Shown here: positions 54,333 through 64,000 of the stretch, piece by piece
Layout of the letters: every line of letters begins with the position of its first letter
Position numbering within the stretch: position 1 is the stretch's first letter
Origin: Levilactobacillus brevis
Lineage (GTDB): Bacteria; Bacillota; Bacilli; Lactobacillales; Lactobacillaceae
Length of the DNA stretch: 64,000 nt
Assembly: GCA_003666485.1 (NCBI GenBank)
Contig: CP032931.1
Span: 2,108,001-2,172,000 of the forward strand
Direction: 5' to 3'
Translations under genes and position numbers: made by a program
Notes under the pieces: generated by a model
Told to the model about the DNA's origin: nothing
The model's input: the letters and a program-made list of their open reading frames with translations, nothing else
The model's database searches: none

Positions 54333-55370
54333 ATGGATCTTACACGTCACGCCCACCGCAAGGACGAGCATCTGTCGTTGGCGGAAAAATTCTATCAACC
54401 CGTCGCTGCTAGCCAGTTCGACCAACTCAGATTCATCCACCAAAGTCTGCCCGAAATCGCCGTCCGTGACGTGGACCTGACGACACAGTTGGGGCCACTG
54501 CGGTTACCCGTCCCATTTTTGATCGAGGCCATGACCGGTGGCAGTCCCCGGACTGGCTTGGTCAACGCCCAATTGGGCCGCATCGCAGCGGCGACCGGTA
54601 TGGCCGTGGCCAGTGGCTCACAGAGCATTGCGCTCCAAGACGCCAGCACGGCCAAGACCTTTACGCCATTGCGGGAAAATAACCCCGATGGCATCGTTCT
54701 CGCCAATATCGGTGCCGGACACACGGTGGCCCAGGCACAAACTGCCGTTGACATGCTGGCGGCCAACGCCCTAGAGATTCACGTCAATACCGCCCAGGAA
54801 CTCGTGATGCCCGAGGGCGACCGCGAATTCCATTGGCTGGACAGCATCGGTCAGACCGTCGCTGCTCTAGACGTGCCCGTCATCGTCAAGGAGGTCGGCT
54901 TCGGCATGGCTCAAGAAACCTTGGCAAAATTGGCGGCCGTGGGTGTCCAGTACGTTGATCTGGGTGGCCGTGGCGGCACGAACTTCGTGCAGATTGAAAA
55001 CTTCCGGCGGCCTAACAAGGAACTCAGCTACCTCGATGGCTGGGGCCAAACCACGGTAGAGTCTCTCTTCGAAGCGCGCCAAGTGCCGCAACTCCAGGTC
55101 ATCGCCACGGGTGGCGTCCGGCAACCGTTAGACGCGGCCAAGGCCCTGGCTCTCGGCGCGACCGTCGTTGGCAGTGCCGGTCAGATCCTCCACAGCCTGA
55201 TCAAAACGGATGAGGCCACCACGACAGCCAGGTTACTGGACTGGCAAGAGGGGTTGCGGGACATCATGACATTACTTGGTACCCGCAACTTGGCGGCACT
55301 ACAGACCCAGCGGCTCTTGTTGTCGCCAGCATTAGAGAGTTATTGCCGGCAACGGTGTCTGCAGTATTAA
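54333..55370 (+). CDS. fni: Type 2 isopentenyl-diphosphate isomerase
   Basis: FMN- and NADPH-dependent interconversion of IPP and DMAPP, which supplies both prenyl units for undecaprenyl phosphate and quinone side chains. 345 residues with RKDEHL (near 9), MTGGSPRTG (near 67), [15 protein letters not shown] (near 150), the [15 protein letters not shown] loop near 210 and [10 protein letters not shown] near 255. AAGGAG precedes ATG. Last gene of the operon; strong bidirectional terminator follows. Confidence 0.96.
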   Translation: MDLTRHAHRKDEHLSLAEKFYQPVAASQFDQLRFIHQSLPEIAVRDVDLTTQLGPLRLPVPFLIEAMTGGSPRTGLVNAQLGRIAAATGMAVASGSQSIALQDASTAKTFTPLRENNPDGIVLANIGAGHTVAQAQTAVDMLAANALEIHVNTAQELVMPEGDREFHWLDSIGQTVAALDVPVIVKEVGFGMAQETLAKLAAVGVQYVDLGGRGGTNFVQIENFRRPNKELSYLDGWGQTTVESLFEARQVPQLQVIATGGVRQPLDAAKALALGATVVGSAGQILHSLIKTDEATTTARLLDWQEGLRDIMTLLGTRNLAALQTQRLLLSPALESYCRQRCLQY

Positions 55371-55403
55371 GCCTTTAAAATCAGTTTCTTGTTATAGACA
55401 ACT

Positions 55404-55456
55404 AAAAATTCCCTGTGACCATCTGCCTCGTTTGGCGGGTCACAGGGGATTTTTTT
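55404..55456. terminator. Bidirectional terminator between fni and the rsmF-like gene
   Basis: CCCTGTGACC pairs with GGGTCACAGGG, flanked by A-run and T-run. The stop codon of the convergent gene falls in the T-run. Confidence 0.88.
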
Positions 55457-56831
55457 AATTGGCTGTGTTTACATCATCATCGTAAACGGTGAAGCGCAAG
55501 CCTTTCGGGAAGAAGTTCTTGACGGTCGTGCCAACGACCTTGCCAAAGCCCACGGGTTGCCCCGTACAGACCAGTAAGTACCAGCCCTTTTGCGGCGCAT
55601 CCGTCAGCGTGAACGTCTCACCGTGGACCCAAGCCCGCCACTGCGTATCCGTGATGGCAAGCGTGTGGGCGACCTGTTGCGGGCCACTGGCCAGAGCCAA
55701 GGCGTAAGCCGGTTCGAACCGGTTCTTCTTAAACGTTCCCAGGTGCAGGCCGGGCCGGAAAACGTGTAACTTTTTCAGGTTTGGCAAGCCTGCAGGGACT
55801 GCAAATAACTGGTCCTTGACCGTGATGAGATTGGTAAAGGCCGTTTTCCCCAGCACCGTTTGGGCAAAGTCCTGCCACAATTTGCGCTGGTCGCTGGTCA
55901 ACGGCGTCCCTAATTTAGCGGTACCGTGTGGTGCTTGAGCCTCGCCGGCATCGCGCTGAAGCTTGGCCACGAAATGCCCTTCGCCCTGTAACAGGTGTGG
56001 GAACAACCGGGCCGCCTTCTTTAATTCGGGGTTGCCATCGGCCCAGTCTGGCCGGGCGTCGATCACGCCACCCACCTTGTCGATAGGCACCAGGTGAAAG
56101 TCCGGGTAGTTTTTCAGGACCCAGGCCATCATCTGCTCATCTTCTTCTGGCGCAAACGTACAGGTCGAATAGATCAACTGGCCACCAGGCTTCACCATCT
56201 TGAGCGCCTCGGTCATGATCTCCTTTTGCCGCGTGGCACACTCGTTGACGTAATCCAGAGACCAATAATCCATGGCCGCGGGGTCCTTACGAAACATACC
56301 TTCACCAGAACATGGTGCATCGACCAACACCTTGTCAAAAAAGTCCGGGAAGATGGGACTTAACCGATCGGGCGATTCATTCAAAATGACTGCCGACTGC
56401 ACGCCAAAGCGTTCAACGTTTTCCGCCAGGACCTTGACCCGCTTGCGGTTGATCTCGTTGGTCACCAACAAGCCAGTGCCTTGGAGATAACTGGCTAAAT
56501 GCGTTGTCTTTCCCCCGGGTGCCGCACACAGGTCCAACACGGTCTCACCGGGTTGCGGTGCCGCCGTAGCGCCCACAAACATGGCACTGGGTTCTTGGCT
56601 GTAGACCGCACCACTTTGGTGCATCAAGGTCCGGCCACCAACTGACCCAAAATGGCCGCGAGGTTCGTACGGCACGGTCGGCGCTGCTGTTAATCGTTCC
56701 GGCAACTGGTGATGGGCCGGATTCGTGCGGTAGCCACTGAGGCTGGGCGTGTCAAAGCTAGCGAAGAAATCCGCTGCACTCGATCCCAGCAACCGCTGAT
56801 ATTTTGTCTTAAAGTCCTCAGGTAAATTCAC
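55455..56831 (-). CDS. 16S rRNA cytosine-C5 methyltransferase, RsmF type
   Basis: 458 residues. The NOL1/NOP2/Sun methylase core has LDLCAAPGGKTTHLASYL (near 97), the motif IV DAPCSGEGMFRKD (near 172) and the second catalytic Cys in YSTCTFAPEEDE (near 222). C-terminal RsmF-like and PUA-type domains follow (about 290-458). Makes m5C in 16S rRNA. Single gene, convergent with fni. Confidence 0.92.
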   Translation of the reverse strand: MNLPEDFKTKYQRLLGSSAADFFASFDTPSLSGYRTNPAHHQLPERLTAAPTVPYEPRGHFGSVGGRTLMHQSGAVYSQEPSAMFVGATAAPQPGETVLDLCAAPGGKTTHLASYLQGTGLLVTNEINRKRVKVLAENVERFGVQSAVILNESPDRLSPIFPDFFDKVLVDAPCSGEGMFRKDPAAMDYWSLDYVNECATRQKEIMTEALKMVKPGGQLIYSTCTFAPEEDEQMMAWVLKNYPDFHLVPIDKVGGVIDARPDWADGNPELKKAARLFPHLLQGEGHFVAKLQRDAGEAQAPHGTAKLGTPLTSDQRKLWQDFAQTVLGKTAFTNLITVKDQLFAVPAGLPNLKKLHVFRPGLHLGTFKKNRFEPAYALALASGPQQVAHTLAITDTQWRAWVHGETFTLTDAPQKGWYLLVCTGQPVGFGKVVGTTVKNFFPKGLRFTVYDDDVNTAN

Positions 56832-57053
56832 CGTTATGCCTCCATCTTGTTAGATACAATTTCAAAATTGCTATATACAGAATGCTTCAAATCGTTCATT
56901 TCACGTTAACCATTATACCCGTTTCTCCCGACCAGCACTACCCTTTCTTCACAGCGAAATAGTCGTAATTTTCGGCGACTTATGTTACATTGAGAGGGCT
57001 AGTTTATTTTGATCGAAAATCCAATCAACCAACGAAATGTGAGGTGTCTCTCT

Positions 57054-57866
57054 TTGGAAAGAAAATTAATCGCCATTGACCTAGATGGCACGACCTTAAA
57101 CGCGGATGCCCAAATCTCCGCTAAGACTAAGGCCGTTTTAACACAAGCGCGTGAAGCCGGTCACATCGTCAGCATCGTGACTGGGCGCCCTAACCGAATC
57201 TCTGCTAACTTTTACGACGAGCTTCATTTGGACGGGCCCATGATCAACTTTAACGGAAGTCTGGGTCATATCCCCCATGCCCAATGGCCGCATGAATATC
57301 AATATACCTTTAACAAGGAAGTCGCCTTCGACCTGTTGGCGCACCGTGAAGAGCTCGGCATCAATATGATCGCAGCTGAAGGCAAGAACCTGTTTCTCGC
57401 CGTACGTGATCAACCCGTTGAAGTCGGCTTCTTCCCGTCCGTCCTCCAGAGTAACCAGATTCTAAACCAGAAGACCCTGACCGAAAACCCCACCAGTCTG
57501 ACGGTAGCGGTCGACCGGAGCCACCAGGAACATCTCCTGAGCTACCTGAAGCACAACTTCAGTGATGAAGTCGACGCAGCACCTTGGGGCGGTCCAAACT
57601 CTGTGGTCGAACTTGGCGTCAAGGGCGTGCAAAAGGCTACCGGTGTGGAAGCCCTAGCGCACCACTACCACGTGGAACGCAAGAACATCGTGGCCTTTGG
57701 TGATGAACACAACGACACAGCCATGATCGATTATGCCGGTTGGGGTGTCGCCATGCAAAATGCCACGACGGCCATTAAGGGGCTGGCCCAAGATGTCACC
57801 GAACTGGACAACGACCACGATGGCTTGGCCGACTACCTGCAAGACTATCTCAAATTGGCTGAGTAG
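57054..57866 (+). CDS. Cof-type HAD-IIB family hydrolase
   Basis: 270 residues. Motif I IAIDLDGTTLN (6-16), motif II VTGRPNR (near 42), IIB cap domain, and motif IV FGDEHNDTAMIDYAG (near 213). TTG 57054-57056 is chosen: GAGGTG lies 7 nt ahead and the protein then starts MERKLIAIDLDG as in relatives; a longer frame begins at 57009. Dephosphorylates small phosphorylated metabolites; substrate unknown. Single gene. Confidence 0.9.
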   Translation: MERKLIAIDLDGTTLNADAQISAKTKAVLTQAREAGHIVSIVTGRPNRISANFYDELHLDGPMINFNGSLGHIPHAQWPHEYQYTFNKEVAFDLLAHREELGINMIAAEGKNLFLAVRDQPVEVGFFPSVLQSNQILNQKTLTENPTSLTVAVDRSHQEHLLSYLKHNFSDEVDAAPWGGPNSVVELGVKGVQKATGVEALAHHYHVERKNIVAFGDEHNDTAMIDYAGWGVAMQNATTAIKGLAQDVTELDNDHDGLADYLQDYLKLAE

Positions 57867-57889
57867 CTAGTTGAATTCGTCATTAAAAG

Positions 57890-57925
57890 GAAGCTCCGAG
57901 AAAATTTCTCAGGGCTTCTTTTTGG
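57890..57925 (+). terminator. Terminator of the HAD gene
   Basis: GAAGCTCCGAGAAA with TCTCAGGGCTTC and TTTTT. Confidence 0.8.
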
Positions 57926-58064
57926 GTTCTACTAAAATTGCCGTACTAAAATTGCCACGATTGAGTCACAATCTTTTACTTTACATAACATTAATTATCC
58001 GTAGTAACTCTAGAACGCTTATTTTTGCCAGGCCCTTTCTTAATAACAGTCGTATTGGTAGCAA

Positions 58065-58108
58065 AAAATCGGAAGAAAATGCCCCTCAGCCACATTCTTT
58101 CCGATTTT
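58065..58108. terminator. Terminator-like inverted repeat in an AT-rich gap
   Basis: AAAATCGGAAGAAAATG and CATTCTTTCCGATTTT pair around an 11-nt loop. It lies in the ~400-bp AT-rich gap (57867-58262) that has no convincing gene; an open frame there has no family features. It may terminate the M20 peptidase gene. Confidence 0.5.
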
Positions 58109-58262
58109 ATTATGATCATCAACCCTGTTATAGGCCATTCTTGCTAGCTACAAGTGGCTTGCAATACCTTCTAAATACCGCCAGATCAACATTGACGCAC
58201 CTAATTGCTATCTACCAATAATTTATAGTTGAATCTAATCCCCGTATCATGCTTTTTGCACT

Positions 58263-59411
58263 CTACAAATTCAAATAACCTGGCAACAACTGCTGATACA
58301 ATGTGATAAAGTCCAAATACATCTGCCGATCCACGTGCTCATCGACCTGGTGCGCTGTCTGGTTACCGGGGCCAAAGACAATGAACGGAAATTGGTGGCC
58401 CTTATCCTTCAAGAGGTTCGAGGCATCGGTCACGGCCGGCAGTGGTAATTTAGGAATCGGCTGACCGGCAAAGGGTTCGCCCAATTTCGCTGCCAAATTA
58501 CTCAGCGGATTGTCCTGAGGTTCTTGGACCGGCCACTGATCCATGTAGATGTCCATGCGGACCTGGGCCCCGGTCTGATTCTGCTGGTCGACCAGTTGTG
58601 TCAGTTCAGCCCGCACGGCCGCATTATCGAATTCCGGAATCGTCCGCACGTTCATCTCTGCCGTCGCCGTTTCCGGGATCGAATTGACCTGGTTGCCACC
58701 GTTGAAAATGGTCGTGTTGAAGGCTAACTTACCCAGCAAGGCATTTTCCTTATCCGTGTGCCGGAAGACTTGGTTGGCCTGCGTCAAAACCGCCAGCAGC
58801 GGATCGATGGCGTTCGCCCCCAGCTCTGGCATCGAGCTGTGAGCCACCTGTCCCTGCGATGTTAACCGGACATCCATGGAGCCCTTGTGCGCCGAGAATA
58901 AATTGTAGCCGGTCGGTTCGCCAATCAGCAAGGCGTCCACATCCTTCATGGCCCCTTGCTCGTAAAAGACCTGTGAACCGGTCTCCCCGACCTCTTCGGC
59001 CACCGTCGCCATTAAGCGAATCGTCCCGTGTTGGGGGTACCCCGCTGCGTGCAATTCAATCAAGCTGATGACCAACGCCGCCAGACCAGATTTCATGTCA
59101 GCCGCCCCTCGACCATACAACTGGCCAGCACGTTCGGTCAGTGTAAACGGCTCGCTTTGCCACTGAGAAACGTCGCCGGGCGAGACCACGTCCATGTGGC
59201 CTGAAACGGCCAGCACTGGGTGGCCAGACCCAATCTCGGCGACCAGGTTCGTCCGCCGTTCAGCAACCGGTAACAACTTTGCTGAAATACCATGTTCGCC
59301 TAAGAGCTGCTGCAGATAGGTGGCTACGGCAAGTTCATTGTCGTTGACCGAGTGGATCGCCACCAAATCACTGAGAATCTGAATCTTCTGTTCATCTGAA
59401 AAGACTGCCAT
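58263..59411 (-). CDS. M20 family peptidase (ArgE/DapE type)
   Basis: 382-residue zinc hydrolase. Metal ligands visible are His in SGHMDVVSPGD (near 71), Asp in GRGAADMKSGLAAL (near 102), Glu-Glu in ATVAEEVGETGS (near 137), and the late His in GNQTAHQVDEHV. Dimerisation domain in the middle (about 175-285). Removes acyl or aminoacyl groups: N-succinyl-diaminopimelate, N-acetylornithine or small peptides cannot be told apart. AAAGGAGGAG precedes ATG 59409-59411. Confidence 0.9.
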   Translation of the reverse strand: MAVFSDEQKIQILSDLVAIHSVNDNELAVATYLQQLLGEHGISAKLLPVAERRTNLVAEIGSGHPVLAVSGHMDVVSPGDVSQWQSEPFTLTERAGQLYGRGAADMKSGLAALVISLIELHAAGYPQHGTIRLMATVAEEVGETGSQVFYEQGAMKDVDALLIGEPTGYNLFSAHKGSMDVRLTSQGQVAHSSMPELGANAIDPLLAVLTQANQVFRHTDKENALLGKLAFNTTIFNGGNQVNSIPETATAEMNVRTIPEFDNAAVRAELTQLVDQQNQTGAQVRMDIYMDQWPVQEPQDNPLSNLAAKLGEPFAGQPIPKLPLPAVTDASNLLKDKGHQFPFIVFGPGNQTAHQVDEHVDRQMYLDFITLYQQLLPGYLNL

Positions 59412-59440
59412 CGCTGACTCCTCCTTTAGTGTTACACCCA

Positions 59441-59463
59441 TTGTAACCCGAAACCGGTTACAA
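59441..59463. promoter_or_regulatory. Candidate operator upstream of the M20 peptidase
   Basis: TTGTAACC-CGAAACC-GGTTACAA is a perfect 8-bp inverted repeat, 30 bp before the start codon; it could be an operator or a short RNA hairpin. Confidence 0.4.
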
Positions 59464-59527
59464 GACAGCTCATTTTCACCTGGAAAAACTAACCGTCTAC
59501 AGCGTTCGCAACCAAAAATGTCACCGC

Positions 59528-59567
59528 AAAAAAGTGAAATCCATCAACTTACGACAGACTTCACTTC
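59528..59567 (-). terminator. Terminator of glpK
   Basis: AAGTGAAGTC and GATTTCACTT stem, minus strand, followed by TTTTTT. Confidence 0.8.
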
Positions 59568-59580
59568 TATGTTAACTTAT

Positions 59581-61086
<1,506 letters not shown>

Positions 61087-61195
61087 TCAACTCTCCATTC
61101 ATTCGTTCGTTAGCGACGGCCTAATCTTGCCGTGATGTCGCACTTGTTACCAGTATACCTAAAAGAGATGGTTAAGCCAAACCTTTTTCAAAATG

Positions 61196-61237
61196 AAACC
61201 GCCACCAACACCGGTATATCAGGGTTGGTGGCGGTTT
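61196..61237 (-). terminator. Terminator of the tautomerase gene
   Basis: AAACCGCCACCAA and TTGGTGGCGGTTT are perfect complements; T-rich tail on the minus strand. Confidence 0.75.
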
Positions 61238-61258
61238 ATAAGTTTTCGCAAATATTTG

Positions 61259-61447
61259 CTACTTTTCGTCACTCTTTAAAACGCCGGCCACGCCGTAACG
61301 GTTAGGTTGCATTTCACGTAAGATGACGTGCACGTGTTCTGCGGGTGCGCCCGTGTTCTTGGTGACCGCAGTCGTGACGTCTTGGACTAAGGCCTTCAGT
61401 TGATCTTGTGAACGGCCAGCAATTAAGTCGATGTTTACGATTGGCAT
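61259..61447 (-). CDS. 4-oxalocrotonate tautomerase family protein
   Basis: 62-residue tautomerase. Pro is residue 2 (catalytic Pro1 after Met removal) in PIVNIDLIAGRS, with the conserved Arg of the family in RSQDQ and the VILREMQPNRYGVAG end. Typically assembles as a hexamer. Its physiological substrate in lactic acid bacteria is unknown. AAGGGAACGAGA lies ahead of ATG. Short single gene. Confidence 0.9.
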   Translation of the reverse strand: MPIVNIDLIAGRSQDQLKALVQDVTTAVTKNTGAPAEHVHVILREMQPNRYGVAGVLKSDEK

Positions 61448-61518
61448 TTCTCTCGTTCCCTTCTTCTCGTTGAATAGTGTTATTATACCGGTTCCAGCGC
61501 CCTAGGGCAATCCTGAAC

Positions 61519-62415
61519 CTACTTTTGTTGTGTGGTTTGCTTCAACTTCAATTGCTCCGTCTCATTGTAGAAGTTCCCCTCAATATCCACGGTGTTGACC
61601 AGGTTGACGAAGGCCCCGGGGTCGATGTCCTTGACCGCGTGCTCCAATGCATAAAGTTCATACCGTGATATAACGGTCATCAGGACGGCACTGTCTTTTC
61701 TGGTATAGGCTCCGAATGATGGCATCACCGTGATACCCCTAATCAAAGTCTTATTTAGCTCAACAATCACGTCATCTTGCCGGGTGGTCACGATGAAGGC
61801 CGTCAGCTTTTGGTGCCGGGTGTGGATGCTGTCGACGACCCGCGACATTGCATAAATCGAGATGATTGTGTATAAAGCACTCTCCCAGCCAAAGAGGAAC
61901 CCGGCCAGGATCACGATGCTGAAGTTGATCATCATCATGAGCGTCCCAATCGTCCGGCCTGTCGTCTTTTCCAAGACCACGGCCACGATATCCATGCCCC
62001 CGGTCGAAAAGCCGTTTTTCAACGGATAGGCCACGCCCACCCCGGTCAGGATGCCACCGAATAGCGCCGCCAACAACGAATTGTTAGAAATGTTGGCCAC
62101 CGGGACCACGATGGCCAGCACCGAGGTCAACACGGCGACCATGATGGAGTAAATGGTGAAGCTACGGCCGACCTTGAACCAGCCCAGCAGGCCAATGGGG
62201 ATGTTGAACAGCAAGATGAACCACCCGGTACTCAGGTGCACGCCCGTCATGGCTAACAGGGTGGAAATAATCTGAGAAATCCCATTGATTCCGGCACTAA
62301 AAATCTTACCAGGCACTAAGAATTCATTCAGAGCAATCGCCGTAATCACGGCCGATCCGACTAAAATCATGAGATGTTTACCCAATTCTCGTTTATTTTT
62401 TAATTTATTTCTCAT
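61519..62415 (-). CDS. YitT family membrane protein (DUF161/DUF2179)
   Basis: 298 residues: five to six membrane helices (about 18-200) with FLVPGKIFSAGINGISQI and the GFSTGGMDIVA motif, then a cytosolic DUF2179 domain (about 210-285) ending in a polar Gln/Lys-rich tail. Such proteins are of unknown transport function. ATG 62413-62415 with GAGAGG ahead is preferred to one nine codons upstream. Confidence 0.88.
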   Translation of the reverse strand: MRNKLKNKRELGKHLMILVGSAVITAIALNEFLVPGKIFSAGINGISQIISTLLAMTGVHLSTGWFILLFNIPIGLLGWFKVGRSFTIYSIMVAVLTSVLAIVVPVANISNNSLLAALFGGILTGVGVAYPLKNGFSTGGMDIVAVVLEKTTGRTIGTLMMMINFSIVILAGFLFGWESALYTIISIYAMSRVVDSIHTRHQKLTAFIVTTRQDDVIVELNKTLIRGITVMPSFGAYTRKDSAVLMTVISRYELYALEHAVKDIDPGAFVNLVNTVDIEGNFYNETEQLKLKQTTQQK

Positions 62416-62652
62416 TTTATCTGCCTCTCTCGGGAAAGTCATTTTACTTATTTAACCACATCCCCCCGCCGTTGACCAGCGATACCACGGGCTTGGCTGG
62501 GTCAATTAACTGGCAAAACGCCGGAAAGCTTACATTTTTCCTGTATAAATATTTATTTTTATGAGAAATATAAACAAAATAATTAAAAACGCCCCCGAAA
62601 TGAATCGTACTGAAACTAAACATGCTAAAATGGGCAATGAACGAGAGTGGGC

Positions 62653-62762
62653 CTACAGGCGATTAGCTGGCGAGCAGTCAGGCTGATTAGCGAATAATCC
62701 CGGGTTGGGCGTGTTTGCTGATCAGTTTTAAGCGGAACCAGCTGCCTTTTGGTCCAAGTCTC
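62653..62762 (+). repeat. Family B structured repeat, copy B2
   Basis: AGCTGG (62665-62670) pairs with CCAGCT (62748-62753) and GGC with GCC outside it, leaving a GATT bulge, as in B1. An inner hairpin from CTGAT/ATCAG surrounds AATAATCCCGGGTTGGGC. Conserved TTAAGCGGAACCAG and CTGGCGAGCA. Lies alone in the 416-bp gap before the dipeptidase gene. Confidence 0.72.
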
Positions 62763-62831
62763 AGCAAGATAAGTTCAGAAATACCAAATAGTTTGGACGT
62801 TTTATCCCAAACCTTGAAAGGAGCGCTCCCA

Positions 62832-64000
62832 TTGAATTATTCCGCTTGTACCAGCATTTTAATTGGTCCCCAAGCCACGATGGACGGGTCGGTCATCATT
62901 GGCCGTAACGAAGACGCCAAGGCCGCTTGGCCCAAACATTTCGTCGTTCACCCCGCCCAGACTGCGACCACCCCGCAACAATTCGTTAGCACGGATAACG
63001 GGTTTCACATGCCGTTGCCGCTGACGGCCGCCAAGTATACGGCGACCCCCGAATGGACCGATAAATTTGGTCTATTTGAAGAAGACGGCATCAATGAATA
63101 CGGTGTGGCCATGAGCGCCACCGAGAGTACCTACTCCAACGAGCGGGTCTTAGGCGCTGATCCACTGGTCAAGGACGGCATTGGCGAAGAAGCCATGGTC
63201 ACCGTCGTTCTCCCCTATGTCAAGACTGCACGTGAAGGGGTCAACCGCCTCGGCCAATTGGTCGAAACATACGGGACCTCGGAGTCCAACGGGATTCTCT
63301 TCGCCGACCAGCAGGAAGCTTGGTACCTGGAAACGGGGGCCGGCCACTACTGGGTCGCCCAACGCATTCCGGCCAACGGATACGCCGTGGTGGCCAATCA
63401 AATGGCGATTCAGGCCATTGACTTCCACGATGCCGACAACTTCCTGTTTGCCCATAATCTACGGGCCTTCGTGGCGGAGAATCATTTGAATCCGCACAGT
63501 GACCGCTTCATTTGGCGCGACATCTTCGGCACGCAGGATCAATCCGATCTGTACTATAATACGCCGCGGGTCTGGTACGGCCAACGACGGTTCACCCCAC
63601 AGGTCGCTCAGCAACCGCAATCATTTGATCTACCATTTATTCAGTATGCTGACCGCTTATTGTCCGTGGATGACGCTCAGGGCTACCTCAGCAGTCATTT
63701 CGAAGACACGCCCTACGATCCCGTGGGTTCTGGCAGTGAGGCCGACCGCAAACGTTTCCGGCCTATCAGTCTAGCCAAGACGCAAGAATCGCACGTCCTG
63801 CAGTTACGACCAGACATGGACCCCAGTCTCGCTGGTATCCAGTGGTTAGCCATGGGTGTGGCGGCCCAGAGTGTCTACGTACCGTTTTACGCGGGTATTG
63901 ACGAAACGCCGGCCGCCTACCATCTGGGCGAAGAGACCTACGACAGCCAGTCGGCCTACTGGGTCTACAAGCTCGTCAGTGTCTTATTAGACGCCCACTA
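62832..64000 (+). CDS. C69 family dipeptidase, truncated by window end
   Basis: N-terminal-nucleophile peptidase of the PepD family. TTG 62832-62834 with AAAGGAG 8 nt ahead gives MNYSACTSILIGPQATMDG, in which Cys6 is the expected catalytic nucleophile after processing, followed by IIGRNED and a TEWTDKFGLFEEDGINEYGVAMSATE region. At least 389 codons are open to the window edge, against a family length of about 470. Hydrolyses a broad range of dipeptides. The GGAGCGCTCC palindrome covers the ribosome site and might form a short hairpin. Confidence 0.9.
   Translation, partial: MNYSACTSILIGPQATMDGSVIIGRNEDAKAAWPKHFVVHPAQTATTPQQFVSTDNGFHMPLPLTAAKYTATPEWTDKFGLFEEDGINEYGVAMSATESTYSNERVLGADPLVKDGIGEEAMVTVVLPYVKTAREGVNRLGQLVETYGTSESNGILFADQQEAWYLETGAGHYWVAQRIPANGYAVVANQMAIQAIDFHDADNFLFAHNLRAFVAENHLNPHSDRFIWRDIFGTQDQSDLYYNTPRVWYGQRRFTPQVAQQPQSFDLPFIQYADRLLSVDDAQGYLSSHFEDTPYDPVGSGSEADRKRFRPISLAKTQESHVLQLRPDMDPSLAGIQWLAMGVAAQSVYVPFYAGIDETPAAYHLGEETYDSQSAYWVYKLVSVLLDAH

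Noticed and set aside
57871..58221. A 116-codon plus-strand open frame behind the HAD gene
   Set aside because: It begins in the terminator of the HAD gene and passes through a second hairpin; composition is that of AT-rich non-coding DNA.

Overview
The window is a dense, roughly 53% GC chromosomal segment of a low-G+C-phylum lactic acid bacterium. The gene set fits Lactobacillaceae: FolT with a THF riboswitch, EbsA next to formyl-THF ligase, GpsB beside the class-B RNase P RNA, RecU-PBP1A, the mevalonate pathway ending in type 2 IPP isomerase, M32 and C69 peptidases, and PyrR. The relatively high GC and a glycerol kinase without the usual HPr-phosphorylated His suggest a heterofermentative group such as Levilactobacillus. 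That placement is inference.

Layout. 1-6100: folT under a THF riboswitch, then an operon (AP-superfamily phosphodiesterase, UMF1-type MFS transporter, degV) split by a complete IS1380-type element. 6.1-14.4 kb: MarR regulator, rqcH, then lspA-rluD-pyrR followed by CarA-like and CarB-like genes that have lost their catalytic residues. 14.7-20 kb: an esterase-like hydrolase, a large inverted-repeat locus, ebsA-fhs, RNase HI and a FAD oxidoreductase. 20-29 kb: nitroreductase, M32 carboxypeptidase, TetR, CPBP protease, NUDIX, acyltransferase 3, a second inverted-repeat locus, and an ammonium transporter preceded by two GlnR-type boxes. 29-34 kb: AraC regulator divergent from a UvrA-like ABC protein and an acetyltransferase, then an AraC/GyrI-like regulator. 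34-37.3 kb: HIT, rlmL-type methylase, rnpB, gpsB, ypsA. 37.35-39.03 kb: a second IS1380-type element that separates ypsA from its apparent promoter. 39-50 kb: recU-pbp1A, a self-contained LacI/HAD/phosphatase operon with a perfect palindromic operator, dnaD, aspB, ypmB-like, dinG. 50.3-51.1 kb: a third inverted-repeat locus. 51.2-55.4 kb: mvk-mvaD-pmk-fni. 55.4-64 kb: rsmF-type methylase, HAD, M20 peptidase, glpK, tautomerase, YitT, and the start of a C69 dipeptidase that runs off the end.

The most unusual features are non-coding. Three intergenic loci each carry two inverted copies of a ~190-nt element (family A). Its 16-17 bp outer stem and three internal hairpins change sequence between copies while pairing is kept. 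A second structured repeat (family B) occurs twice, once embedded inside a family A copy. The most unusual coding feature is the pyrR-linked pair of apparently dead carbamoyl phosphate synthase subunits. No tRNA, CRISPR array or prophage was seen.
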